From Trichopria drosophilae (taxonomy: Eukaryota > Arthropoda > Insecta > Hymenoptera > Diapriidae), in the NCBI GenBank assembly GCA_030407085.1, contig CM059586.1:19362001-19426000 (forward strand): DNA of 64,000 bases, given 5' to 3'. Below the pieces are notes generated by a model. That model saw only the letters and a list, made by a program, of their open reading frames with translations, had not been told where the DNA came from and searched no databases. How positions within the stretch are numbered: position 1 is the first letter of the stretch; each line of letters opens with the position of its first letter. The translations under genes were made by a program, and so were the position numbers. This document shows, one piece after another, positions 1 to 11,386 of this stretch.

Positions 1-720
1 AAAAAACAAGTGTCAGAAGTAAGATATCGAAAAACGGTGAAACACGGGTTCCATTTTTTCCTAAAATATATCATTTAACATTTAATTAATCATTTAAAAA
101 ATCAAGTAATATTTCATATTTAGGTCGGCCATCTTGGATCCACCATTTTGAATTTGCAAAATCTGACTTCAAATTCGTAATCGGCGACCCAAAAAATTCC
201 CGAGTACCAACTTTCATCGAAATCAAGTAAATTTTTTACATTTATGTCGGCCATCTTGGAACCGACATTTTGAATTTTCAAAATCTGATTTCAGATTTAT
301 AATCAGCGGCCCCGAAAACCTCCGAGAACCCAGTTTCATAAAGTTTGGGTAATTTTTCGCATTTCGGTCGGCCATCTTGGATCCGCCATTTTGAATTTTC
401 AAAATCTAACTTCAGATTCGTAATCGGCGACCCCGAAAACCCCCGAGTAACAATTATCAGCTGTTTTCCGTATAAAGAAAAATGTGCGCCGCACATTTTA
501 ATAAATTTAGCAAATTTACAGCTGCCATATTGGATCCGCCATTTTGAATTTTCCCATTTTGACGACAGATTCGGATTCAGCGACCCAAAATATACTTGGT
601 ATACGAAGTTTCATTTGGTTAACGATTATAAACTGAAACACGCATTTGTGCATTTCTATTTATTTTCATATCGAAAAACCGTCACCCAAGTAAACACGCA
701 GTGTCGCATAACTAAAATTT
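1..720. repeat. Degenerate tandem copies of a dispersed ~121-bp repeat
   Basis: Four copies of a unit carrying GCCATNTTGGANCC followed by CATTTTGAATTTTC and then a TCAGATTCGTAATCGGCGACCC-like stretch. The shared GCC falls at about 128, 250, 371 and 524, so spacing is 122, 121 and 153 bp. Related single copies occur elsewhere in the window (about 4990-5130, 5590-5790, 15291-15470, 31490-31560, 31940-31985, 54900-55080 and 55560-55960), so this is an interspersed family that is locally tandem here. Open frames across this block (278-496 on minus, 345-722 on plus) are by-products of the repeat, not genes. Confidence 0.8.
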
Positions 721-1090
721 GACAATATTTTTAAAATGACAAAAAAAAATAAATTTTAACTGCAAATTAACAAAATGCAATGTGGCATCGTGAAATATAA
801 ACGAAACAAGAATAGAAAATGGACTGTACTTATCTTTTTCAATTAATTTCATTTGTAAATTATTAATTTGGCACAAATCAATAATTAGATTTCTTAAATG
901 ATTTTGTACACTGTGTTGTTCACTGAGAAAGGTACATTTTTAGTAATGTATAACCTCGCTATATTTTTAATTTTACTTTTCAAATTAAGTTTGACGCTTT
1001 ATTGGGTAAATTAAGAAACAATTGTACAAAAATATTTCATTCGTAACATGTTATATTTCTATATATACAGTTAATGCGCAGAGAAAATCT
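721..1090 (-). other. 3' flank of the PELP1-like gene
   Basis: AT-rich sequence without coding potential. Its part next to the stop codon would be the 3' untranslated region of the minus-strand gene at 1091-4143, ending near the poly(A) signal at 998-1003. Nothing else was seen. Confidence 0.6.
998..1003 (-). terminator. Poly(A) signal AATAAA of the PELP1-like gene
   Basis: TTTATT on the plus strand reads AATAAA on the minus strand. It lies about 90 bp past the TAA stop of the minus-strand gene, a usual distance for a short insect 3' UTR. Confidence 0.55.
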
Positions 1091-4000
1091 TTAGTCTTTC
1101 GGAATATCACAAAATAAACCTAACGCACCTTCAATATCGTCTTCTTCCATTGCTTCGTGCACTGTTTTATTTTCAACATTTGTAACAATCTCAACATCTT
1201 TTGTTTCATTTTCTACCAAAGTCTGGGCAATTATTTGTTCACTATCTTCTTTAATTTCCTCCGAACTTTCGTTCGGTACTTCCATTTTATCATTGTTGAT
1301 TTCATTCTTTTCAATCTCTTGTGGTTGTACCTTTTCATTATTATCGTCAAATTTTGAATCCTCGATCAAATTTATTTTTGACATAAATTTCGATCTAGAA
1401 TTAGTTCTCTGTTCTTTACTCGAACAATTAAGATTTTGGGGCACCTCTTCGATAACATCACTAGATTCTATAAGCTCAGTACCGTTTTGTAGTTTACGTT
1501 TCTTTTCCGGACTAGTTTGTTGTTCTTTACTCAAAGAGCAAAGATTCAGAGATTCTGCAGACTCCACTTCACTGTTCGGTAGTTTTTTCATCGCTGAACG
1601 GATTCTTTGTTCTTTACTCGCAGAAGAACAAAAAATCGGAGCTTCTTCAACATTCGATTCTGAAGATTCAACACTTTTCGATAGTTCGTACACTTCAGAA
1701 CTACTTCTTTGTTCTTTACTCAAAGTACAATGATTGGGTGTTTCTTCGACAATAGTAGAACACTCGATTCTTTCAGCACCATCAACAGGTTTAGAAACAG
1801 ATTCAGAACTTTTTCTTCGTTGTTTTGTCGGAGGAGAATCGACGCACGTTTCACTATCTCGTTTAGTTTTCGGTACCACTATTTCTGTCCTCCCCGCTAA
1901 TTCTTCCCAAATCATTTCTGCTTTTTCTGTGTTTTTAGTTGCGGCTTTAGCAGTTTTTGTTTCGTCCACTTCGACATCTTGTTTATATCGATGAAGTGAC
2001 GGTGCACTAGGATGCACAATTTTTTGAAGCTGAGCTAAAGCTAACTTAACTTCTCTTGCAATTTCAGGGTTCACTTCTCTGGTTGCCATTCCGAAAATTT
2101 CAACCGCATATTGAGTCGGTGGAGGTATTATCGGATGAACGTGCATCTGCATTGCCGAAAGTACTTTTAAGAGATTTAATCGACACTCATCGCTTCGGTG
2201 GTATATTGTATCTGATGCGGAACTTCTCTGGAGGTAAATTTCCATGAGAAGAGGAACTATCGTATTTTGAACTCTCTGCAAAGAAAAGTAACATTGTAAC
2301 CAAACATGTAACGATTAAGAACACTAAATACTAACCTTAGAAAAATTTGCATTTACGAAGCAACCAGCAGCAGAAAACGTAGTTCGTAACGCAATTAAGG
2401 CTTCTGCACAAAGAGTAGAATTTGTACAAATATCAGTTTTAGTTACTGCTTCTTCGATTCCGAGGTGTTGTTCGCTGTTTTCTAGATAATGGCCACTTCG
2501 TCTCTTTTTTTTAGAAGTCCTTTTCGAATTCGTAAGGTTTTTACTAACCTATTAAATCAAAACAATTCAGTGAATTCGTTATACAAAATACAGTCGATTC
2601 CTTAACTGTTACACAAAGATAAATTAAACTTACCGTTAAGAGAACACGATTTTTTTCTGGCACAATATCTTTAATAAAATGAGGAAGAAATTCCTCTGCA
2701 AACATTTCGAATCCTGACATCGATCCCAAGCATGTCAACCACGTTGATAAAGTTTTGTAAATGGAAATTCTAACGTTCGATAAAGGTTTGATTCCACTTA
2801 TAGTATGATTTTCAGAGAATTTATCAGTCCATTCTAGTAATTGCTGCAGGAGCTCCAAGATTACTTTAGCCGATCCTACCAGTGCTTCGTGACAGCTGTT
2901 TTTTTAAGTTATACATTAGACACATTTTGATATCGATACTATTTTAGAACATGGTTTAACTTACCTTTCGATTAAAGAAGATAAAATACCGAGAAGCGTC
3001 ATATGCAGCTCTGGTAAAATGAGAAATAGAATTTGTTTCTTTAAGGAATCGTCTTTTTGTTTGTTAAGTGGTTTGATAGCTAATCCTCGACATAGCAATC
3101 GCAACACAGTTTTATGCATAATTGAACTCGTTCCATCAGTGCCTCTATAAAAATATCAATAAATAACATTTGCAAAAAAAGATGATTTCTATTTATCATA
3201 CCTTAGTAAAGTTTGTAACCAAATTCCAAGATTAACAAATCTTCGTTTCAGCTTGTCATAATAATCCAATATATTTTCTTCGTGTTCGATTTCTTCCAGT
3301 TCTAATTTTTCTGTATTTTCAGTGGAATCTAATTCGACAAAGTCTTCGAACAAGACATCCATTAATTGATGTATGTTATTGCACAATAGAACCTGATTAT
3401 AGGCCCATCCGTTACAGTTAGGATTTGACGGGAGAGGTTTAAACGAACGTTCAGTAGCTCGAAGAAGTAAAGCGAAACAATTTGCACTAGATGTTACTGC
3501 CGAACGCAATGTGCTGTCAAGATGTGGTAGAAGAATTTTTCTGATTTGAACCTGGAATTAATTTTACATCTGTAACACATTTTTCAATTTGGTATGTTAA
3601 ATTTCTTTACCTGCAACCGCTCGCATGGCTCTGGGTAGTAATAAAGTAGAACTGCCATTAAATAATACAATGCACCACTTCGTTCATTTTCGTTTCGTTC
3701 GACAATCAGATTAATCCATTGTTTGACATTTTGAATTGACACTTGTTTTTGCAATTCCGGAATGTCTTTACAATGAATGACTAAACTTCCAATAGCTTTG
3801 CAGGCGTTGGTTATTTCTTGATCATCCGACTTGGTAGTTGAGAGCGATAGGGTTGCTTTGCTAATCCAGAGGGGTCCGTATTCCTGAAGCAACTCTTTGG
3901 AAACTGGTTTCGACAAGAGGTCAGTCAACATTAGCAACCCTTGGCTGCGGGTTACTGATTCATTTAATCGAGTGTTGATAGTTGATACGAGTTCACTTTC

Positions 4001-4143
4001 GACATGCTGAACCTACAATTAGATTTGTAAGTTAATTGGTGAGGAATATGTTTAAAAACTAATATGTAATAAGAACTTACTTCTTTAGAATCTAGAGGTA
4101 TGTCTAATTTTTGCGCTAATAAATATTCTGCGTGACAGTACAT
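1091..4143 (-). CDS. PELP1: PELP1/Rix1-family ribosome biogenesis protein, 7 exons, ~884 aa
   Basis: Exons on the minus strand: 4143-4081, 4012-3611, 3551-3202, 3144-2965, 2895-2634, 2548-2336, 2275-1091. All six introns (57-85 bp) have GT-AG ends and the frame is kept, giving about 884 residues. The start is the first in-frame ATG after an in-frame TAA in the 5' flank. The N-terminal half is helical and repeat-like, as in the RIX1 domain; it has QGLLMLTDLLSK near residue 40, and the PEPCERLQVQIRKIL stretch aligns in type with vertebrate PELP1. A basic SKKKRR nuclear signal lies near residue 431. It is followed by the NUC202-like segments ICTNSTLCAEALIALR and CRLNLLKVLSAMQ. The acidic, low-complexity tail ends in EEDDIEGALGLFCDIPKD, resembling the PELP1 C-terminus. 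PELP1 is known to act with TEX10 and WDR18 (Rix1 complex) in nucleolar 60S subunit maturation. The tail carries four SKEQ(R/Q) repeats. Identification is from remembered family features, not a search. Confidence 0.88.
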
Positions 4144-4339
4144 ATTTGTAGCAAAGTGTATACTATGTATTTACTGGTATTTACATAAATAACACGAATA
4201 AGGAGGAACACGTGTTCTTTTCGATTAGTATCGAAACTCGATTATCGTTTAGACATATCGACAACGAATGGACTTGATATCGATTATCGATAACTGAGCG
4301 ACTTATAATCGAAGATCGAACAGTAATAGTGACATTTTA
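4144..4339 (-). promoter_or_regulatory. 5' flank of the PELP1-like gene with DREF-type motif
   Basis: The 196 bp between the start codon and the neighbouring foldback element contain TATCGATA at 4285-4292, identical to the core DRE motif bound by DREF in Drosophila housekeeping promoters. Further ATCGAT-like words lie nearby (4230-4320). Position (about 140 bp upstream of ATG) and the housekeeping nature of the gene fit a promoter. The transcription start itself is not visible. Confidence 0.5.
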
Positions 4340-6628
4340 CAGCCTGCTAGGGGAAATTCTTTCTGATGTCATAACGGTTATAACTTTAGTTAGAAATGGA
4401 ATTTTTCGAGTATCCAAAAATATGCTCCCAATTTGCGCCGCACAAAAATGTCAAATTTAGAACTTTTTTTTTGCTTCACATAGCAGGGCCGCTGTAAAAA
4501 ATCCTGTTTTAAATTACTACTCTGAGAGTAGGTAGGTAACTTCTACATCCACTCTGAGAGTAGTAATATCACTAGGAAAATTGTAAAATTAACCCGTAAA
4601 GTATAAAAACGGGATAAATTCCACCCGTTTTTCAACACACGACTACAGATCCAATTCGCAGATTAATCTTAATTGAATTATATTTTCTGAATTATTTTTT
4701 CGTGCTCTTTTCAAATCCGTCGTTATTTTTGCTCTATCTCCCTTTGATTTTTCAATATGGCGGCGTTTTCCTGGAAAAACGTGTTAATTTTCAATTTTTA
4801 TGTTGATCAATCGCGATTTACATTCAGTTAAACAGCTCAGTTTTGCTCCAAATTCATTGGGTGGAATTTTTTGTTGTACTTTAAGATTTTATTGGTATTT
4901 TAGAAAAATTCAAGATGGGGTTGATTGGCAAGTCGAGTTGTAACGAAATTTATTATTATTTTTTCAAAAATGATTGACTTTGGTATACTACTGTTTTTGA
5001 GGTGGCTAAGTCCGAAACTGAAATCAGATTTTCGAAATTCAAAATGGCGGATCAATTATGGTGCACCAAATTTTCTCTAAAATGTTTTGATTGCAATAAA
5101 TATTGGTATATTAGAGTTTTTAAGGTCGCTAACTTGTTTGAAAAATACAAATAATGTATTTTCAAGGATCAACGACGTGGACGTAACGGAGATTATATCT
5201 TTGGGTGCTTCATTTTAGTGAGTCTATCGCACGATTCATAGAGCTCAATCTTGAAACTCCTCTTGATTATTCTATTATTTCCCGCGATACTTTCCAAAAT
5301 ATACAAAACAAAAATATGCATTGCAATCTATATAAGTTCTCGTTGGTCTTTGAAAATAACCTTCAAACGGGCATTTTCCTCTGGATAGAGTTACATTTTT
5401 ATGAGCAGAAAGATTGCTCTTTCCTTTTTTGCTACGATAGCATTTACTGACCTCCATACAGACATTATTCCCACTAACTTCTTGCCCCTTTTGACAACAA
5501 AGATTCAACAGAACTTGCATTAGTTATTGAGGCTTGTAAAAGTCTCATAAAAATTATCCAAGTCCACTTTCTGCACCTTATACTCGCGAAATTTAGTCCG
5601 CCATTTTGAATTTCGAAAATCTGATTTCAGACTCGGATTTAGTGACCTCTAGAACGGTAATATGTCAATTTTTGTTGCAATCCAAACATTTTAGCGGAGT
5701 TTGGTCCGCCATATTGGAACCGACATTTTGAATTTTGCAAATATGATTTTAGATTCGAATTCAGCGACCTCAAAAACTGTAGTATATCAACTGCTGTTGT
5801 AAGCCAATCATTTTGAGAAAATAATAATAAATTTCGTTACAACTCGACATGCCAATCAACCCCCCTCTTGAATTTTTCAAAAATACCAATAAAACTTTAA
5901 AGTACAACAAAAAATTCCACCCGATACAGAATTTGGAGAAAAACTGAGCTGTTTAACTGAATGTAAATCGCGATTGATCAAAATAAAACGATTTTTCTAA
6001 GTTTAAAAACGGATTTTGAAGGGCAAAAACAGTACTTTGAGATACCGAGACGATCGTTTTGAAAAAAATCGTCTTGAAGTTACAGCATCTCAAATGTACC
6101 CAAAAAACGTACTTTTTGCACTTTTAGGTTAAAATATCTCAAAAACCTGAGGGGCTATTCTGTGGTCGGATTCGAATTCAGCGCGTCAAATACCTTTGGA
6201 AAATATGTTCTGGTTCTTGGTTCTGCAATTTTCTCAAATTTTGTCGGCCTGTGTAATTATTACGACCAACTCTGAGAATAGCAATTTTACGATTTTGTTG
6301 TAATATTACTATTGCAGTAGTACAATACCTAGTCAAATAGGAATTTTAAATTTTTCAGAGTTGTGATTTTATACTTTCCCTAGTAAAACTCTGGTATAAT
6401 TTTACAAATCCCTAGTAATTTTACAAAAGGATTTTTTACAATGCGGGGGGCGAAGTACCATAATCTAGTAACAAACTTAGCTTAACCCTTCGATTACTAG
6501 TTAGGCTAGAAATGTCAAAAGTAATATGTGGGGAGGAGCAAATTAGGAGCATTTTTTTTAATTATCTCTCATAAAAAAAATGTCTAACAAAAATTATGAC
6601 ATCCGGAAGAATTTCCCCTAGGGGGCTG
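4340..6628. mobile_element. 2.3-kb palindromic (foldback or MITE-like) element
   Basis: Both ends carry the same inverted terminal sequence: CAGCCTGCTAGGGGAAATTC from 4340 and, on the other strand, CAGCCCCCTAGGGGAAATTC from 6628. The match runs inward, imperfectly, over most of the element: 4340-5130 pairs with about 5590-6628, including the CTCTGAGAGTAG-type stretches (about 4528 and 6270) and the GATCAATCGCGATTTACATT stretch (4804) with its reverse complement near 5965. Only about 450 bp in the centre are unpaired. No transposase was seen; the open frames at 5205-5520 are short and unrecognised. No clear target-site duplication was found. The arms include copies of the dispersed repeat seen at the left end of the window. 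Confidence 0.75.
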
Positions 6629-6933
6629 GCATCACAGCGTTAATTTTACGGAATTTAAGATTAAGTACGCTTTTATAAATTTGCAAATATAAATAACGCA
6701 CGTTGTTTTGCCAAACTGAGTCAATCAATTTGAAATTAAGCAGATGTCGTATCCCAACAAACCATATAAAATATACCAAAAATCTGTATACGATTTACGT
6801 CAGCCCCCCTCTTAAGTCGTATGCATGGGCGGGGGGAGGAACAAACAAGATTGCGGCATCTTCCCCTAAGTCATATTTCCCCTCACATCTCGCCACTTGA
6901 ATTTCCACCTGTCCATGCGCACACACACTCACG
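6629..6933. other. Spacer between two foldback elements
   Basis: No gene, RNA or clear repeat recognised. It contains short C- and G-rich runs (about 6806-6840) and an ACACACAC stretch near 6921-6928. Confidence 0.5.
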
Positions 6934-7682
6934 TATACAGGGTGTACGAAAAGTCCCGGGACGGTTGAATAACTTTCGAAAGAATAAAAATTTCAAAAAT
7001 CGCCGAAATACGTGATTCGATTTTTCAAACAAGCAATCTTTTGAGAGGGGGTTTCGGCCCCCCAACCTCAAGGGGGGCGGGGGGCACGAGAGGGGCCAAA
7101 AATCTTAAATGGCAACATGGTTTGAGTGGGGGCTCATTTGAAAGGTATTTTCGAGACGAATTCAGATCACTGGTCATAGAGGGCGCTGCGATCATTTTTC
7201 GGAGAGATACAAGTAAAAGAGCTTTTCAATGTAACGTTCAGAAACGGGTTGACACCCGTTTAAGAATATTGTTTTACACGATTTTAAGTTTTTTAAGTTT
7301 TTTAAGTTTTTTAAGTTTTTTAAGAATATTGAATTACACGATTCGGCGACTTCGAAATTTTCATTTTTTCAAACGTTAGTACGTCTAAGATCTGAAAAAG
7401 TCAAAAATATCTGCGAAAAATGATCGCAGCGCCCTCTATGACCAGTGATTTGATTTCATCTCGAAAATACCTTTCAAATGAGCCCCCACTCAAACCATGT
7501 TGCCATTTAAGATTTTTGGCCCCCCTCGTGGCCCCCGCCCCCCTTGAGGTTGGGGGGCCGAAACCCCCCCCTCAAAAGATAGCTTGTTTGAAAAATCGAA
7601 TCACGTGTTTCGGCGATTTTTGAAATTTTTATTCTTTCGAAAGTTATTCAACCGTCCCGGGACTTTTCGTACACCCTGTATA
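6934..7682. mobile_element. Foldback MITE with TACAGGGTGTAC termini
   Basis: A palindrome with long arms: 6934-7200 on the left matches the reverse complement of 7420-7682 on the right almost base for base. Outer ends read TATACAGGGTGTACGAAAAG, with TA as the probable target-site duplication. The arms contain unusually G/C-rich tracts (about 7045-7090 and 7523-7572) embedded in AT-rich DNA. The 220-bp loop holds a 9-bp tandem repeat. No transposase was seen, so it is a non-autonomous element. Open frames through it (7041-7379, 7420-7623, 7584-7790) are accidental. Confidence 0.8.
7282..7324 (+). repeat. 9-bp tandem repeat TTTTTAAGT, about 4 copies
   Basis: Four near-perfect copies of a 9-bp unit in the loop of the foldback element. 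They are bracketed by two copies of TAAGAATATTG (7261 and 7321), so the block may have arisen by slippage between these. Confidence 0.75.
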
Positions 7683-10187
7683 ATGGTACAGCCCGAGCCT
7701 TACAACCAGCGAATGTTAGGAGAATTCCTCAGCGGAAAAATATTACTTAGAAGAAGTGAAATATATGCGTTAGGAGGGAGGGGTATATGACTTTTCGCCC
7801 CCCCCCTTATTTATTTTTATTACTTATTTATTATTCTTGTAAACAAACACACATAACCTCAAAGAAATCATTGACAATCATATTGGAACTTAAGGGGATT
7901 TTCAAGTAATCCGTCGGTATGGTAGGAAATTTCACTAAATAACGTTAATTACCGGAAAGCATAAAATATATTTCGAATTTTTTAAAATTAATGTACAGAT
8001 GTTAGGTTAAAATGGGACGTATTTTAATTTGTACTTTTTTATGAGTGGTACACAATTTTTTTAAACAATTACGTTCTTATTATAAACATTCTCAATTAAG
8101 TCGCAATTATTTTTAGATTAATAAAATATGTAACTTTTAATTTGAGGCAATTATCATAGCATGCGTTTTTATCTAAACCAATAAAAAAAATGAACAGATT
8201 GTTTTGAGTTTTTTTTTAAACAACAAAATAAGTTTCTTCTTATTTAGCTTCAAGTCCATATAAACAAATACTTATGAATTTACTAAATGTAAGGAAATTT
8301 TCATCACAAAAATTGTTGAATCTTTTTTTTTTAATTCCTAATGATTGAAGTTATAAAATTCAAACAATGATTATGAAAAAATATGGAAGAAAGATTTTAT
8401 CGGTTATCAATTTTTAAGCAGTTGTTAGGATTTAAAATTATTTTTGTGCTAATTTTACATCAATCGAAAGTATATCAATCAACAACAAACGATAACTAAA
8501 AATTAATTCTTTTTTTCTGTACATATTAATTGAGAAACCTGTAACTTTGTTTTGTTTTTTGTTTGCAAATAAGAAAAGACGATTTTTAGGAAGATTTATA
8601 TTAAATGTTCTACATTATTGTCACCATACGATAGACTTTTACGAGCAATCACAACATTACAATTTTGTTTAAACAACAAAAATCCGTTCTTCGGGAAGCG
8701 TAATATCGTTAAATTTGAACTTGTACAATAATTTTACGAATATATGTGTACTAAAAAAAGGATCCAAATTCGCTGCACTTAATCAGCGAAATATTGTTAT
8801 TTATCAACTAAAATACTGCACAATTTTAAATCCCGTAATATAGAATTAGTCATGTATATGAGCACTAAATATAATAATTATTAGAAGAATACAAGTCATT
8901 AAATATAATTGGAAATCAGAAAAATGGAGAATTTAGATGTCTTGACCAGTTATATTATATATTAGCACAAGGAAATAGTATAGGTTCTCCATAATAGTAC
9001 GTTAAGAGCTCAAAACGATATCGATTATATGACCTCTTTCCTTTTAAACGTTAGATTACAATAAAATAGTTCTTTTACAAATTCTAATAATTTTAAATTA
9101 CTTGAATGGTTCTTTATAAAGTCAAAACTCCATTTTCATTTCAGCGACGAACGAAAAAAAATCACTGGCAAAACAACTTTTAATTTTCAACTTTGACTTA
9201 CGCTGATTTATATACAATTTTATTTTACTTCTTACTTGAATATTCCCATTTATTGTGCTGATATTCAACAGATTAGATGACACGTTTTTCGCAGCCCCAG
9301 AAAAATATTATGAGCGCATATTAGGTCAGGAAAATTGTCGAAAAAACAGCGTTTACGTGAAAAAGTTGCCACCTAAACTATGGGACATGGAAAAAATCGG
9401 AAAAGGTTCGGGGAATTCAGTGAAATAAAATTAAACAGGTAGTTTTTCTGGGAAGTCGTTCAACATCGCACCCAAATTTAAAAAAAAACAGCCCCCCCCG
9501 CCCGACGCTCACACACGTTACGTCACAAATGAAAAACGCTCTATATTGTTGAAGCTAAGGGTAGGTTCTCATTGACCAAAAAACCAATTTTTTTTGCTTA
9601 CAAAGTTCGCGTTCGAAAGGCATTTTGACGAAATTAATTGTTTTTTAAAAATATAAAAAAAAATCGGAGGCACATTTTTAAATTCATTTAAGCGCTTGTT
9701 TTCCATAAATTTAAACGCGTTTTTTTCAAAACCATATTTGTAAAACCGCGTGACACAATATTGCAGATGACTATTGTTATTATTTTATTTTTTATATCAC
9801 TTTTAAAAGTCAAAAAGTATATGAAAAAAAAAAATTTGTTTCAAAAGTCCACCATTTTTTTGACATTTGCAAATATTATAGGTAGTTAAATTAGCTATTT
9901 CGAGAATAAATAGAAAAATAAAATTGTTACTACTTTCCTGTACTTAAATCATTCGTACATAACCTCAAATATCAACTATAACTCTTCATGTTGTAAATTC
10001 TACTATTTACGTGTGTTAAAATCATTTCTACTATTTCTTCGTGGTTCCATTAACCATTTTTGTTCTCTCTGTTTAGATGAGAATCTTCCTTTAAGCGATT
10101 CTAATGATTGTTGGGAGGAAAGTATATTTCAATGGATAAAGAATATTAGATTGGAAGTCTTGTAGTGGGGATGAGATACAAGGTAAA
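7683..10187. other. Gene-free AT-rich DNA
   Basis: No coding exon, RNA or element end recognised over 2.5 kb. There is a C-run with an adjoining TTATT-rich stretch near 7798-7840, and a C-rich patch at 9490-9505. Confidence 0.5.
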
Positions 10188-10209
10188 CTACACCAAAATG
10201 ATTTTATTT

Positions 10210-10459
10210 GGGGGGGGGGGGTCTGCATCACACTCTAAATATTTCTTTATTGATGTTATTCTTTTAGATTGCGTTTTTAAGCATTCTTTTTCAAGATTTA
10301 TTCTTATGAAGCTCTTTTTATTTAAGTTTAATATGTAACGATTTTTTAGGTCAGCCTGTAAAACAGCATTTGCTGTGGCTGGCCTTTTGGCGAAATCGAG
10401 ATCTTGCTGTAACCCTCTCCTTTTTGTCAATAAAGACGTATAATAATAATAATAATAAA
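10210..10459 (+). mobile_element. 3' tail of a 5'-truncated non-LTR retrotransposon
   Basis: This stretch looks like a LINE 3' end: a compact 3' UTR containing the partly self-complementary stretch AACAGCATTTGCTGTGGCTG, then AATAAAGACG and a terminal (TAA)n tail at about 10439-10458. TAA-type tails are characteristic of several insect LINE clades. A run of 12 G starts the segment (10210-10221). No reverse transcriptase remains, so the clade is unknown. The minus-strand open frame at 10188-10430 is an antisense artefact of this piece. Confidence 0.5.
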
Positions 10460-11150
10460 GTCACTTTTAAATCTTCAAATTTTTATTTTTATTATTTTTA
10501 TTTTCGGTTTTTAATAATTTTATAGATTTTCCCATTTATATACCATATGCTGGTAATCAAAAATAGTTTTCAGTTTCAGTTTGTAGTTTGAAAGTGGTAT
10601 ATAATGAATTCAGGTGGAAGTAAAACGAGGAAAGAGGATGTTGCAGTTTCGCCGTAAGCTTGAATGTTCCGGTAACTTCTGCTGCATGTCCCGCAACAAT
10701 TCCTCGAAGAATAGAGGCGTCATTTATAATTCTTCATAGTTTTTATTTCAGCTTTACGCTTCCCATAACTTGATTAAAATGAGCATTGAATACACATTAA
10801 TTATAAGTAAAAAGGCGCCTATTCGTATATATAAGCACTTATTCAAAAAGCAAATGAAATTATACTTCAGAAATATTTTTTACATTTAACATAAGGCAAA
10901 GTAAGGTAAGGTACTGTATTAAGAAGGGTAATTTTCAAAATTCAATTTGTTATATAGAATTGTTGCTTTATATGTTTTGACAGTGCAAACTCACTTTGTA
11001 AACATTAAATTAAATCTCTGTTTGATTGAATGTTTACCACGATATTAATAAGTTTCTTCTTTTAAATGTATAAAATGTACACAATATTCAAAAATTAAAT
11101 ATTTTTTAACTACCCTAATGTGTATTTAGTTCACATTAAAAAAAATAGTA
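10460..11150. other. Gene-free AT-rich DNA
   Basis: Nothing recognised apart from an isolated ACAGTGCAAACTCAC near 10980 that resembles the terminal sequence of the MITE starting at 11151. Confidence 0.45.
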
Positions 11151-11386
11151 CAGTGCAAACCCTTCAAGTTGGCCTATACTGCGACTTGCCTCCTCTCCCA
11201 CTGAACAGCGATTTGTCCCGCCCATTTTACTATCACGTGATCTGAAGCAGTTTCGTATAAATACGCATTTTGTATCATACGGTGTCACTGACCCCGGATA
11301 TCGATTGTGGAGGGGGAGGAAGCACGGTCCACACCGTCAGTTACAGAGGGGAAGGTAGAAGAGGGACCAATTCGAGAGTTTGCACT
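11151..11386. mobile_element. Short MITE with CAGTGCAAAC termini
   Basis: The left end, CAGTGCAAACCCTTCAAGTT, matches the reverse complement of the right end (AGTGCAAACTCTCGAATTGG). The body is markedly more GC-rich than its surroundings. Ends starting CAGTGCAAAC are of the kind seen in Tc1/mariner-pogo relatives. The left side has TA next to the element; the right flank is imperfect. No coding capacity at 236 bp. Confidence 0.55.

Noticed and set aside
5205..5520. Short frames in the centre of the 2.3-kb palindrome as a transposase
   Set aside because: Both about 81 codons, on opposite strands and overlapping, with no catalytic motif.
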